From: Rhodococcus sp. 4CII
Lineage (GTDB): Bacteria > Actinomycetota > Actinomycetes > Mycobacteriales > Mycobacteriaceae
Assembly: GCF_014256275.1 (NCBI RefSeq)
Contig: NZ_JACCFE010000002.1
Location: forward strand, 4,878,001 to 4,942,000
Length of the DNA: 64,000 bases
Direction of reading: 5' to 3'
Below are positions 1 to 6,987 of the stretch, piece after piece; the first letter of the stretch is position 1; the number at the start of each line of letters is the position of its first letter. A model generated the notes under the pieces. The model searched no databases, was not told the origin of the DNA, and worked only from the letters and a program-made list of their open reading frames with translations. Made by a program: the position numbers and the translations under genes.

Positions 1-199
1 CGTCCTCGAGCTTCTTCAGTTCCGAGTACACCTGGCTGAAGGACGGGCTCCAGTAGAAGAAACGCACACTGTACGACGCCCATTTCTTCAGGTCGTAGCC
101 GGACAGCTCCTCGCCGAACGACAGGATGCCGAGTACCGGCCAGCTCGTGGAGCGGAGGCCGGCGAACCCGGAGTTCTGTGTGGGGTCGGACGAAGGCAT
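1..199 (-). CDS. PadR-family transcriptional regulator, N-terminal part (cut by window edge)
   Basis: Sixty-six codons are visible from an ATG at 197-199; the rest lies outside the window. The translation contains PVLGILSFGEELSGYDLKK followed by YWSPSFSQVYSELKKLE, which is the first helix and recognition region of the PadR winged helix. PadR proteins are dimeric repressors that usually sense aromatic or lipophilic compounds. The gene is divergent from the flavin reductase at 329, with about 130 bp between them, so it is the natural candidate regulator of the catabolic block to its right. The ligand-binding C-terminus is not visible, so the effector cannot be guessed. Confidence 0.8.
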   Translation of the reverse strand, partial: MPSSDPTQNSGFAGLRSTSWPVLGILSFGEELSGYDLKKWASYSVRFFYWSPSFSQVYSELKKLED

Positions 200-328
200 T
201 TCCCGAGCTTATCAACCGAGCGTTCGGGCTTCGGCATGCGAAAGGCTGCCGCTGGGCGGGACGGGGCATTCCGCGCCGGGAGGCGCCGCGGCGAGGCTGA
301 ACGCAACCCGTCGATCCGAGGAGACACG

Positions 329-847
329 ATGACCCGAACCGAAGAACCCGTGCCGCCGGTGGTGCGACGCGTCGACCCCGCCCAGCTCAAGTCGGTGCTC
401 GGGCATTTCTGCACCGGGGTCACGGTGATCACCGCACACGACGGCGACACTCCGCACGGCTTCACGTGCCAGTCGTTCGTGTCGCTGTCGCTGGACCCGC
501 CGTACGTGTCGTTCAGCCCGGCGCGGACGTCGACCAGCTGGCCGCGGCTGCGGGCGAGCGAACACGTGTGCATCAACGTCCTCGCCCACGATCAGCGCGA
601 CGTGTGCGCGACGTTCGCGACGAGCGGCGCCGACAAGTTCGCCGACGTCGGCTGGTCGCACGCCGACAACGGCGCCCCGGCGCTCGACGGCGTGCTGGCC
701 CAGGTGCGGGCGACCGTCGAATTCGAGCACGACGCGGGCGATCACACCATCGTCGTCGCGCGGGTCACCGGACTCGACGTGCTCAGGGACGTGCCACCGC
801 TGCTGGTGTACCGCGGCGGGCTCGGCATCTTCACCGCTGTGACGTAG
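329..847 (+). CDS. Flavin reductase of a two-component flavin monooxygenase (HsaB-like)
   Basis: A 172-residue protein of the flavin-reductase-like split-barrel family. Motifs are GHFCTGVTVITA near residues 24-35 and FTCQSFVSLSLDPPYVSF near 46-63, the conserved flavin-binding core of HsaB/HpaC-type enzymes. These reduce FMN or FAD with NAD(P)H and supply it to a partner oxygenase. The ATG at 329 is chosen because a CGAGGAG ribosome site ends about 6 bases upstream; an in-frame ATG at 236 would overlap the promoter space shared with the PadR gene. No partner oxygenase lies in the window, so it may be upstream or the enzyme may act in trans. A KstD-like gene follows after 92 bp. Confidence 0.85.
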   Translation: MTRTEEPVPPVVRRVDPAQLKSVLGHFCTGVTVITAHDGDTPHGFTCQSFVSLSLDPPYVSFSPARTSTSWPRLRASEHVCINVLAHDQRDVCATFATSGADKFADVGWSHADNGAPALDGVLAQVRATVEFEHDAGDHTIVVARVTGLDVLRDVPPLLVYRGGLGIFTAVT

Positions 848-939
848 CCGCGCGGTCTCCCACTCGGCGGGAAGAACTGTGGGAAAAAACAATTGAGACC
901 GGCAGGGTGTGATCGAGACCACTTCGGAAGGTGTGCACG

Positions 940-2610
940 ATGAGCGTAGACGAGCAGAACTGGGACCGGGAGGTCGATCTCCTGGTGATCGGCAGCGGTG
1001 CGGGTGGAATGACCGCCGCCCTCGCCGGGGCCGCACGGGGACTCGACACCCTTCTCGTCGAAAAGTCCGGGGTGTACGGCGGTTCGACGGCCCTGTCGGG
1101 TGGCGCGCTGTGGATCCCCAACTCGCCCATCCTCGTCCGTGAAGGCCGAGCAGACGACCCCGCCGACGTCCGCAAGTACCTGGAGTCGATCGTCGGCGAC
1201 AGCGTGCCGGCCGAACGCCTCGACGCGTACATCGAGCAGGGGCCCGCGATGATGCGGTTCTTCGAACAGAACTGCCCGCATCTCCGGTTCTCCTGGTGCG
1301 AGGACTATTCCGACTACCACCCAGAAAATGTGGGCGGCCGGCCGAAGGGGCGGACGGTCGAACCGCTGCCGTTCGACATGAACCAACTCGGTGCCGATCG
1401 CGCACTGCAGCGCCCGAACTCGCTCGCGATGCCGGGCGGGCTGTACATGACGTCCACCGAGTTCCGGCATCTCAACATGTTCTTCCGCACCTGGGCCGGT
1501 CGGCGGACCGCGCTGGGCGTCGGCTGGCGTTCGGTGGTGGCGATGGTGCGGCGCAGGCGGATGGAGACGCTGGGCCAGGCGCTGGTCGGCCGGCTGCGGC
1601 TGACGCTGCAGGAGGCCGGGGTTCCGCTGTGGCTGAATTCTCCGCTGAAGAGCCTGATCACGGACGGGCCGGGTGCGGTGACGGGCGCGGTCGTCGCATC
1701 CGGCGGGCGAGAACTGCGTATCCGCGCCCGTCGCGGCGTCATGATGGCCACCGGCGGATTCGAGCAGAGCGAGGAGATGCGGAAGCGGTACCTCCGCGAG
1801 GGTGGCAAGGACAACTACAGCGCCGGCTCACCCGACAACACCGGTGACGGCATCGTGGCGGGCGAGCAGGTGGGTGCCGCCCTCGACCTGATGGACGACG
1901 CCTGGTGGATGCCGTCGTTCCGGCGGCCGGACGGCATCATGCACGTCCTCGTGTCGGAACGGTCGATCCCGCCGTCGGTGATCGTCGACCAGAACGGCAA
2001 GAGGTTCACCAACGAAGCGTCCCCGTACGTCTCCTTCGTCCACGATCAGATCGCCGGTGGCCACGACCCCGTGTGGTTCGTCTTCGATTCGAAGGCCAAG
2101 AGCCGCTACCAGTTCGGTGGGGTGATGCCCGGGCAGAAGTTCCCCGCCGAATGGTTCGAGACCGGGCTGATGCAGCGCGCCGCATCTCTCGGCGAACTCG
2201 CGCAGAAGATGAGTGTTCCCGCGGAGTCGCTGTCCGCGGAGATCACCCGGTTCAACGGGTTCGCCCGGGCGGGAGTCGACGCCGACTTCGGTCGCGGCGA
2301 CAGCGCCTACGACCGCTACTACGGCGACCCGCGACTGCCCAACCCGACCATGGACGAGGTGGACACGGCTCCGTATTACGCGGTGCGGATGGAAGCCGGC
2401 GACCTCGGCACCAAGGGTGGTCTCGTGTGCAACGAGCACAGCCAGGTGCTGAACGGCAGTGGCGTCCCGATCCCCGGGCTCTACGCCACCGGCAACACGT
2501 CCGCGTCCGTGATGGGCAACGACTACGCCGGTGCCGGCGCGACGATCGGTCCCGCGATGGTATTCGGCTGGGTCGGTGCCCGGCATGCAGCAGCCGGGGC
2601 GGTGGGCTGA
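940..2610 (+). CDS. kstD: 3-ketosteroid delta-1-dehydrogenase-like FAD flavoprotein
   Basis: A 556-residue FAD-dependent dehydrogenase. The FAD fold is seen as VIGSGAGGMTAAL (residues 16-28) and the following EKSGVYGGSTALSGGALW. The C-terminus has YYAVRMEAGDLGTKGG (about 478-493) and YAGAGATIGPAMVFGW (about 528-543), both typical of KstD, where the tyrosine and the nearby glycine hold the 3-keto group. A further candidate catalytic tyrosine is in NEASPYVSF near 363. KstD desaturates C1-C2 of ring A of 3-ketosteroids; the real substrate here may be another cyclic ketone. The ATG at 940 is preferred over a GTG at 931 because GGAAG lies about 10 bases before it. The next gene begins directly after the stop. 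Confidence 0.8.
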   Translation: MSVDEQNWDREVDLLVIGSGAGGMTAALAGAARGLDTLLVEKSGVYGGSTALSGGALWIPNSPILVREGRADDPADVRKYLESIVGDSVPAERLDAYIEQGPAMMRFFEQNCPHLRFSWCEDYSDYHPENVGGRPKGRTVEPLPFDMNQLGADRALQRPNSLAMPGGLYMTSTEFRHLNMFFRTWAGRRTALGVGWRSVVAMVRRRRMETLGQALVGRLRLTLQEAGVPLWLNSPLKSLITDGPGAVTGAVVASGGRELRIRARRGVMMATGGFEQSEEMRKRYLREGGKDNYSAGSPDNTGDGIVAGEQVGAALDLMDDAWWMPSFRRPDGIMHVLVSERSIPPSVIVDQNGKRFTNEASPYVSFVHDQIAGGHDPVWFVFDSKAKSRYQFGGVMPGQKFPAEWFETGLMQRAASLGELAQKMSVPAESLSAEITRFNGFARAGVDADFGRGDSAYDRYYGDPRLPNPTMDEVDTAPYYAVRMEAGDLGTKGGLVCNEHSQVLNGSGVPIPGLYATGNTSASVMGNDYAGAGATIGPAMVFGWVGARHAAAGAVG

Positions 2611-2865
2611 GTGCTTCCCGTCGAATGCCGGCGCTGCGGCAACGCGGTGCTCGTGGAGAAATACAGCGAGGCGCACACCAGCGTGCAGTGGCTGGACGAC
2701 GCCGAGCAGACGTGCCCGGAATTCGCGTCGCGCGCCGAGGCGGGGGAGCACTCGATGTTCGTTCCCACCTGTGGCGCCCTGCGTGGATCGATCGACGACG
2801 CGGTGGAGGACGGGCGGGTGGGGCTGTCCCTGCGCAGCTACCCGACTCCCGGCCACCTCGACTAG
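2611..2865 (+). CDS. Small four-cysteine protein of unknown function
   Basis: An 84-residue protein starting with GTG immediately after the TGA of the KstD-like gene, so the two are almost certainly co-translated. Cysteines are at residues 6, 9, 35 and 54 (VECRRCGNAV, QTCPEF, VPTCGAL). The CxxC plus two single cysteines suggests a small metal site, most likely zinc. I do not recognise a named family. Its fixed place between the dehydrogenase and the SDRs suggests an accessory role in the same pathway. It is not an iron-sulfur ferredoxin of a standard type, since the usual cysteine spacing is missing. Confidence 0.65.
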   Translation: MLPVECRRCGNAVLVEKYSEAHTSVQWLDDAEQTCPEFASRAEAGEHSMFVPTCGALRGSIDDAVEDGRVGLSLRSYPTPGHLD

Positions 2866-2878
2866 AAGGGAAATACCG

Positions 2879-3679
2879 ATGTCACGGATGGCAGGCAAGG
2901 TCGCCTTCATCACCGGTGCCGGGAACGGCATGGGACGCAGTCACGCGGTTCGGCTCGCCGAGGAGGGCGCCGACGTGGTCGTCGTCGATCTGCCGTCGGC
3001 GGAGTCCGATCTCGCCGAGACCGGCAGGCAGGTCGGCGAACTCGGCCGGCGGGCGGTCGTCGCACATGCCGACGTCCGGGACCCGTCCGCGTTGCGGGCA
3101 GCCGTCGCGGCGGGGGTCGAGGAACTGGGCCCCCTCGACGTCGTCGTAGCGAACGCGGGTGTCTGCGACAACCCCGGCCCGGCCTGGACGATCGACGACG
3201 CGGACTGGCACCGGTCGCTCGACGTCAACCTCACCGGGGTCTGGAACACGGCGACGGCCGCGGTCCCGGCGATGCGCGACGGTGGCGGTTCCGTCGTGAT
3301 CGTCAGTTCGACCGCCGGCATCAAGGCGGTGGCCGGGGCCGCCCACTATTCGGCGTCCAAGACCGCCGTGGTCGGGTTGGCCCGGACCCTCGCGAATGAA
3401 CTCGGACCGCAGTTCATCCGGGTGAACGTGCTGCACCCCGGCGCCGTCGGCACCCGCATGACCTTGAACCCCGCGACGATGGCACGGCTGCGGCCGGACC
3501 TCGAGAATCCGACCCACGACGACGTCGTGCCGGTTCTCGCGGCCAACCACATGCTGCCCGTGCCGTGGCTGGACTCGCGCGACGTCAGCAACGCGCTGCT
3601 GTTCCTGGCCTCCGACGAATCGCGATACATCACCGGCACACAACTCGTGGTCGATGCCGGACTGACCCAGAAGGTGTAG
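2879..3679 (+). CDS. Mycofactocin-type SDR family oxidoreductase
   Basis: A 266-residue short-chain dehydrogenase. The nucleotide motif is TGAGNGMG (12-19) and the catalytic pair is Tyr157/Lys161 in HYSASK. The long insert near the C-terminus, with RLRPDLENPT and later LLFLASDESRYITG, is the signature of SDRs that hold NAD tightly and pass electrons to the peptide-derived cofactor mycofactocin rather than to free NAD. Such enzymes oxidise terpenoid, steroid or other alcohols. The gene sits 13 bp after the small cysteine protein and 2 bp before a second SDR of the same type, so all are in one transcript. An internal ATG at 2888 is a possible alternative start. Confidence 0.85.
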   Translation: MSRMAGKVAFITGAGNGMGRSHAVRLAEEGADVVVVDLPSAESDLAETGRQVGELGRRAVVAHADVRDPSALRAAVAAGVEELGPLDVVVANAGVCDNPGPAWTIDDADWHRSLDVNLTGVWNTATAAVPAMRDGGGSVVIVSSTAGIKAVAGAAHYSASKTAVVGLARTLANELGPQFIRVNVLHPGAVGTRMTLNPATMARLRPDLENPTHDDVVPVLAANHMLPVPWLDSRDVSNALLFLASDESRYITGTQLVVDAGLTQKV

Positions 3680-3681
3680 AG

Positions 3682-4512
3682 ATGACAGGTCGAGTGAACG
3701 GAAGAGTCGTCCTGGTCACCGGTGCCGCACGCGGGATCGGCCGGGCGCAGGCATTGCGGTTCGCGCAGGAGGGTGCCGACGTCGTGGCCGTCGACCTGTG
3801 CGGCCCGGTCGGCACGGTGGTGACGCCGCCGGCGAGTCCGGAGGATTTGGAGCAGACCGCGAAACTGGTCGGCGACACCGGCCGTCGGATCGTGACTGCG
3901 CAGGTGGACGTGCGTGACGGCGACGCGCTCGCCGAGTCGGTCACGGCGGCGGCCGGGGAACTGGGCGGGCTGGACTTCGTGTGCGCCACGGCGGGCATCA
4001 CGTCGTCGGGTGCGGCACTGGAACTGGACTCCGAGACGTGGCAGACGATGCTCGACGTCAACCTGACGGGGGTGTGGCAGACGTGCAAGTCGGCGGCCCC
4101 GCATCTCATCGAGCGGGGAGGCGGCGCGATGATCCTGACGAGTTCCATCGCCGGTCTGCGGGGGCTCGTCGGTGTCGCCCACTACACGGCGGCCAAGCAC
4201 GGGGTGGTGGGACTGATGCGGTCGCTGGCGAAGGAACTCGCCCCGCACGGGGTCCGCGTCAACAGTGTCCATCCGACGAACGTGGACACGGACATGATTC
4301 AGAACGACATGGTGCGGCGGGCGTTCCGGCCCGACCTCGAGCACCCCACCCGGGAGGAATTCGCGGCGGCCGCGGTGACGATGAACATGCTGCCGATTCC
4401 CTGGATCGAACCGGTCGACGTCGCCAACGCCGCACTGTTCCTGGCGTCGGACGAGGCGCGGTACATCACGTCCGTCGCCCTGCCCATCGACGCTGGAAGC
4501 GTCAGTAGATAG
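3682..4512 (+). CDS. Mycofactocin-type SDR family oxidoreductase (carveol-dehydrogenase-like)
   Basis: A 276-residue SDR with TGAARGIG near the N-terminus, an extended segment after the acidic end of beta-2 (VDLCGPVGTVVTPPASPED), and catalytic Tyr168/Lys172 in HYTAAK. The C-terminal RAFRPDLEHPTREEF and LFLASDEARYITS blocks are again the mycofactocin-SDR signature. It resembles rhodococcal carveol dehydrogenase in layout. It follows the previous SDR by 2 bp. The last codons and the stop lie in a tandem 22-bp duplication (4492-4535), so the stop region has been copied. The paired SDRs may act on two hydroxyls or two epimers of one substrate. Confidence 0.85.
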   Translation: MTGRVNGRVVLVTGAARGIGRAQALRFAQEGADVVAVDLCGPVGTVVTPPASPEDLEQTAKLVGDTGRRIVTAQVDVRDGDALAESVTAAAGELGGLDFVCATAGITSSGAALELDSETWQTMLDVNLTGVWQTCKSAAPHLIERGGGAMILTSSIAGLRGLVGVAHYTAAKHGVVGLMRSLAKELAPHGVRVNSVHPTNVDTDMIQNDMVRRAFRPDLEHPTREEFAAAAVTMNMLPIPWIEPVDVANAALFLASDEARYITSVALPIDAGSVSR

Positions 4513-4535
4513 TGCTGGAAGCGTCAGTAGATAGT
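4492..4535 (+). repeat. Perfect tandem 22-bp duplication across a stop codon
   Basis: The 22-bp unit beginning GCTGGAAGCGTCAGTAG occurs twice back to back (4492-4513 and 4514-4535). The first copy holds the last codons and the TAG stop of the SDR; the second is non-coding. The copies are identical, which suggests a recent slippage or replication duplication. Confidence 0.9.
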
Positions 4536-4579
4536 GCGAGTCGCTCCGCTCGGCGTGCCGGCCGTGGTATGTAGAACAG

Positions 4580-5047
4580 GTGTCAGTTTCCGATCTCGAG
4601 GCAGTCGCGGCGATCAGCCGGCTCAAGTACGCGTATCTCCGTGCGCTCGACACGAAGAGCTGGGACGAGTTCGCCGACACCCTGCTGCCGGACGCCACAG
4701 CGAACTACGGTGAGCGCCTCACCTTCGACTCACGCGACGCGCTCGTCGAGTACATGAAGTCAAACCTCGGATCGAACACCATCACCGAGCATCACTGCGG
4801 TCATCCGGAGATCGACGTGGACGCCGATGCGGCCACGGGACGGTGGTACCTCTCCGACACCGTGCTGATCCCGGAGCACGGCATGTTGTTGCGCGGGGCG
4901 GCGTTCTACTCCGACCGCTACCGGCGGGGCGCCGACGGTCGGTGGCGGATCGCGCACACGGGGTACGAGCGCACGTACGAAGCGGTGGTGTCGCTGGCCG
5001 ACGTCCCGAGTTTCCATCTCACAGCCAACCGATGGGCGGACACCTGA
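4580..5047 (+). CDS. SnoaL-like / NTF2-fold protein
   Basis: A 155-residue protein of the nuclear-transport-factor-2 fold. The N-terminus AAISRLKYAYLRALDTKSWDE (residues 10-30, counted without the start variation) and the later TEHHCGHPEIDVD and GRWRIAHTGYERTYE blocks are the usual SnoaL_4 pattern. Family members act as dehydratases, isomerases or hydroxylase-like enzymes with a small enclosed cavity; delta-5-3-ketosteroid isomerase has the same fold. The start is GTG at 4580. Its TGA overlaps the ATG of the next SDR by one base (TGATG), so translation is coupled. A role in dehydration or isomerisation of a ring intermediate is inferred from the neighbours. Confidence 0.8.
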   Translation: MSVSDLEAVAAISRLKYAYLRALDTKSWDEFADTLLPDATANYGERLTFDSRDALVEYMKSNLGSNTITEHHCGHPEIDVDADAATGRWYLSDTVLIPEHGMLLRGAAFYSDRYRRGADGRWRIAHTGYERTYEAVVSLADVPSFHLTANRWADT

Positions 5048-5808
5048 TGGGCACGCTGGACGGCAAGGTCGCGTTGATCACCGGCGCCGGTCAGGGGGTG
5101 GGCGCGGGCATGGCATTCGCGTTGGCCAAGGAGGGCGCCCGGATCGGGGTGGTCGGGCGGACGGAGGCGAAACTCGTCGACACGTGCGCCGCCATCGCCG
5201 ACTTCGGCGGAATCGCCGAGCCGATCGTCTGCGACGTGAGCAAGCGCGATCAGCTGGCGCCGATGGTCGACCGCGTCGTGGACGTGTTCGGCGGCCTCGA
5301 CATCCTGATCAACAACGCCAATGCCAGCGCGCTCGGACCGCTCCTCGACGTCACCCCGAAACTGCTGGACCGGGCGCTGGCGGTCGGTCCGGTGGCGACC
5401 CTGTTCCTCATGCAGCTGTGCTATCCGCACCTCAAGGCGCGCGGCGGCGGGTCGATCATCAATCTGGTCAGCTCCTCGGCGGTGCGGTGGGACACCAGCG
5501 GTTACGGGCTGTACGCGGCCACCAAGGAGGCGATGCGCTCGCTCACCCGCACCGCGGCCAGCGAATGGGGACCCGACGGCATCCGGGTCAATGCGGTCGC
5601 CCCGCATGCGCTGTCACCGGGCCTGAAATGGTGGACGGAGAACAACCCCGAGGAAGCCGCGGAATTCGTGAAGTCGATCCCGCTCGGCCGGATCGGCGAC
5701 TGCGAGCAGGACATCGGGCGCGCGGTCGTCTTCCTCGTCGGCCCCGACGCCGGCTACCTGTCCGGTGCCACCATTCCGCTCGACGGCGGGCAGGCGCGCT
5801 GGAGTTGA
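5047..5808 (+). CDS. Classical SDR family oxidoreductase
   Basis: A 253-residue classical short-chain dehydrogenase: ITGAGQGVGAGMA near residues 12-24, NNAN in the middle, and catalytic Tyr156/Lys160 in YGLYAATKEA. The arginine in VVGRTEAK after beta-2 would favour NADP(H). It lacks the mycofactocin insert seen in the two SDRs upstream. It is translationally coupled to the SnoaL-like gene. It is the last gene of the block; about 50 bp later a separate promoter serves the polycysteine leader. Substrate not identifiable from sequence. Confidence 0.85.
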   Translation: MGTLDGKVALITGAGQGVGAGMAFALAKEGARIGVVGRTEAKLVDTCAAIADFGGIAEPIVCDVSKRDQLAPMVDRVVDVFGGLDILINNANASALGPLLDVTPKLLDRALAVGPVATLFLMQLCYPHLKARGGGSIINLVSSSAVRWDTSGYGLYAATKEAMRSLTRTAASEWGPDGIRVNAVAPHALSPGLKWWTENNPEEAAEFVKSIPLGRIGDCEQDIGRAVVFLVGPDAGYLSGATIPLDGGQARWS

Positions 5809-5829
5809 CCCCGCACGGTTGCCCCGCGC

Positions 5830-5865
5830 TTGCTCATTTCCCTCCGGTCCGGTAGGAATTGGGTC
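5830..5865 (+). promoter_or_regulatory. Predicted promoter for the leaderless polycysteine peptide
   Basis: A TTGCTC element at 5830-5835 and TAGGAA at 5853-5858 are separated by 17 bp. The GTG of the leader peptide begins 7 bases after the -10 element, so transcription starting at the usual distance would begin on the start codon itself, giving a leaderless mRNA. Confidence 0.55.
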
Positions 5866-5940
5866 GTGCATACGACTCACCTGGTGCGACGCCTCACCGT
5901 CGACCTGTGCCGTACGTGCGCCAACATGTGTTGTTGTTGA
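5866..5940 (+). CDS. Leaderless 24-residue polycysteine leader peptide (cysteine attenuator)
   Basis: GTG start, 24 codons, then TGA. The peptide begins MHTTHLVRRLTVDL and then reads CRTCANMCCC, ending in three consecutive TGT codons directly before the stop. No ribosome site precedes the GTG, and a promoter is placed so that the transcript would start at the GTG. In mycobacteria such leaderless polycysteine peptides sit before sulfur-assimilation genes: when cysteinyl-tRNA is scarce, ribosomes stall at the cysteines and expression of the downstream gene rises. Here the downstream gene, 124 bp on, is a TauD-type dioxygenase, which would release sulfite from organosulfur compounds. Too short for ordinary gene finders. 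Confidence 0.75.
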   Translation: MHTTHLVRRLTVDLCRTCANMCCC

Positions 5941-5947
5941 CGGTCCG

Positions 5948-5964
5948 GCGCGCGTACCGCGTGC
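5948..5964 (+). promoter_or_regulatory. Hairpin just after the polycysteine leader
   Basis: GCGCGCG and CGCGTGC pair over 7 bp (one G-U) around a 3-base loop. It starts 8 bases after the leader stop codon, so a ribosome stalled at the terminal cysteines would cover or abut its left arm. It may be part of the attenuator switch; no U-run follows, so a simple intrinsic terminator is unlikely. Confidence 0.4.
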
Positions 5965-6064
5965 TGTCCACTCCTCGGTAGCCATCGGCCTTTCGGTAAT
6001 TCCTCGCGCATTCTCCGCGTTCGCAGGTCCGGGCCGACCCTCGACAATTTCGCGAAAGAAAATC

Positions 6065-6931
6065 ATGAGCATTGCATTCGAGACCAGAGCTGCGTCGCTG
6101 ACGCTCGACAAGTTCGGCCCGTCGTTCGGCGCCGAGATCATCGGCCTGGACGTCGCCACTGCCACCGACGACGAGGTGGCCGCGATCCGGTCGGCGTTGA
6201 CCGAACACAAGGTTCTGGTCCTGCGGGGCCAGTCGCTCGACGACGGAAGCCACATCGAGTTCGGTCGCCGACTCGGGCGGCTGACCGCGGGCCACCCCGT
6301 CCACGACAGCGGCGACGTCGCGCAGGAGGTGTACGCGCTCGACAGTCAGGACAACGGTTTCGCCGACGTGTGGCACACCGACGTCACGTTCATGAAGCGA
6401 CCGCCGCTGGGATCGATCCTCCGCCCCGTCGTTCTCCCACCGCACGGTGGCGACACCAACTGGGCCGACAGCCAACTCGCGTACGAGTCACTGTCACTGC
6501 CCGTGCGGCAGATGATCGATCAGCTCACGGCAGTGCACGACGGCAACCGGGAGTTCGGGTACTACCTCGCGCAGAAACGTGGCGGCAAGGGAAACGTCTG
6601 GGACGGTGAGGAAGTCACGGCGCTCGTGCCCGTCGAGCATCCCGTCGTGCGGGTTCATCCGGAGACGGGGCGCAAGGGCATTTTCGTGAACCCGGGGTTC
6701 ACGTCCCACATCGCCGGAGTGTCCGAGGCGGAGAGTCGCGGAATCCTCGACTTCCTCTACGCGCACCTCACCAAACCCGAGCACATCGTGCGCCACCGGT
6801 GGCGGCTCGGCGACCTCGTGCTGTGGGACAACCGCAGCACCGTGCACTACGCCAACCGTGACTACGGAACCCAGCACCGCGTCATGCACCGCATCACGCT
6901 GGAAGGTGACGTGCCTTTCGGCCCGCGGTAG
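6065..6931 (+). CDS. TauD/TfdA-family Fe(II)/2-oxoglutarate dioxygenase
   Basis: A 288-residue 2-oxoglutarate-dependent dioxygenase. The iron ligands are His104 and Asp106 in VWHTDVTF and His261 in TVHYANRDY; an arginine in QHRVMHR (272 or 276) would hold 2-oxoglutarate. The family includes taurine dioxygenase and alkylsulfatase AtsK, which hydroxylate the carbon beside sulfur so that sulfite or sulfate leaves. The ATG at 6065 is chosen from the family's N-terminal length (FGAEIIGLDV begins near 20). The cysteine attenuator upstream strongly supports an organosulfur substrate and control by cysteine starvation. Whether it prefers a sulfonate or a sulfate ester cannot be told. Confidence 0.9.
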   Translation: MSIAFETRAASLTLDKFGPSFGAEIIGLDVATATDDEVAAIRSALTEHKVLVLRGQSLDDGSHIEFGRRLGRLTAGHPVHDSGDVAQEVYALDSQDNGFADVWHTDVTFMKRPPLGSILRPVVLPPHGGDTNWADSQLAYESLSLPVRQMIDQLTAVHDGNREFGYYLAQKRGGKGNVWDGEEVTALVPVEHPVVRVHPETGRKGIFVNPGFTSHIAGVSEAESRGILDFLYAHLTKPEHIVRHRWRLGDLVLWDNRSTVHYANRDYGTQHRVMHRITLEGDVPFGPR

Positions 6932-6987
6932 GGCAACCCGCGCATTCACCGGGCGGGCGGCGTCCGCAGCGACTACCGTCACGATCC

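Noticed and set aside
212..1405. Long minus-strand frame of nearly 400 codons opposite the flavin reductase and KstD genes
   Set aside because: It lies antisense to two well-supported genes, is full of Arg, Gly and Pro, and shows no protein-like motif; a high-GC shadow frame.
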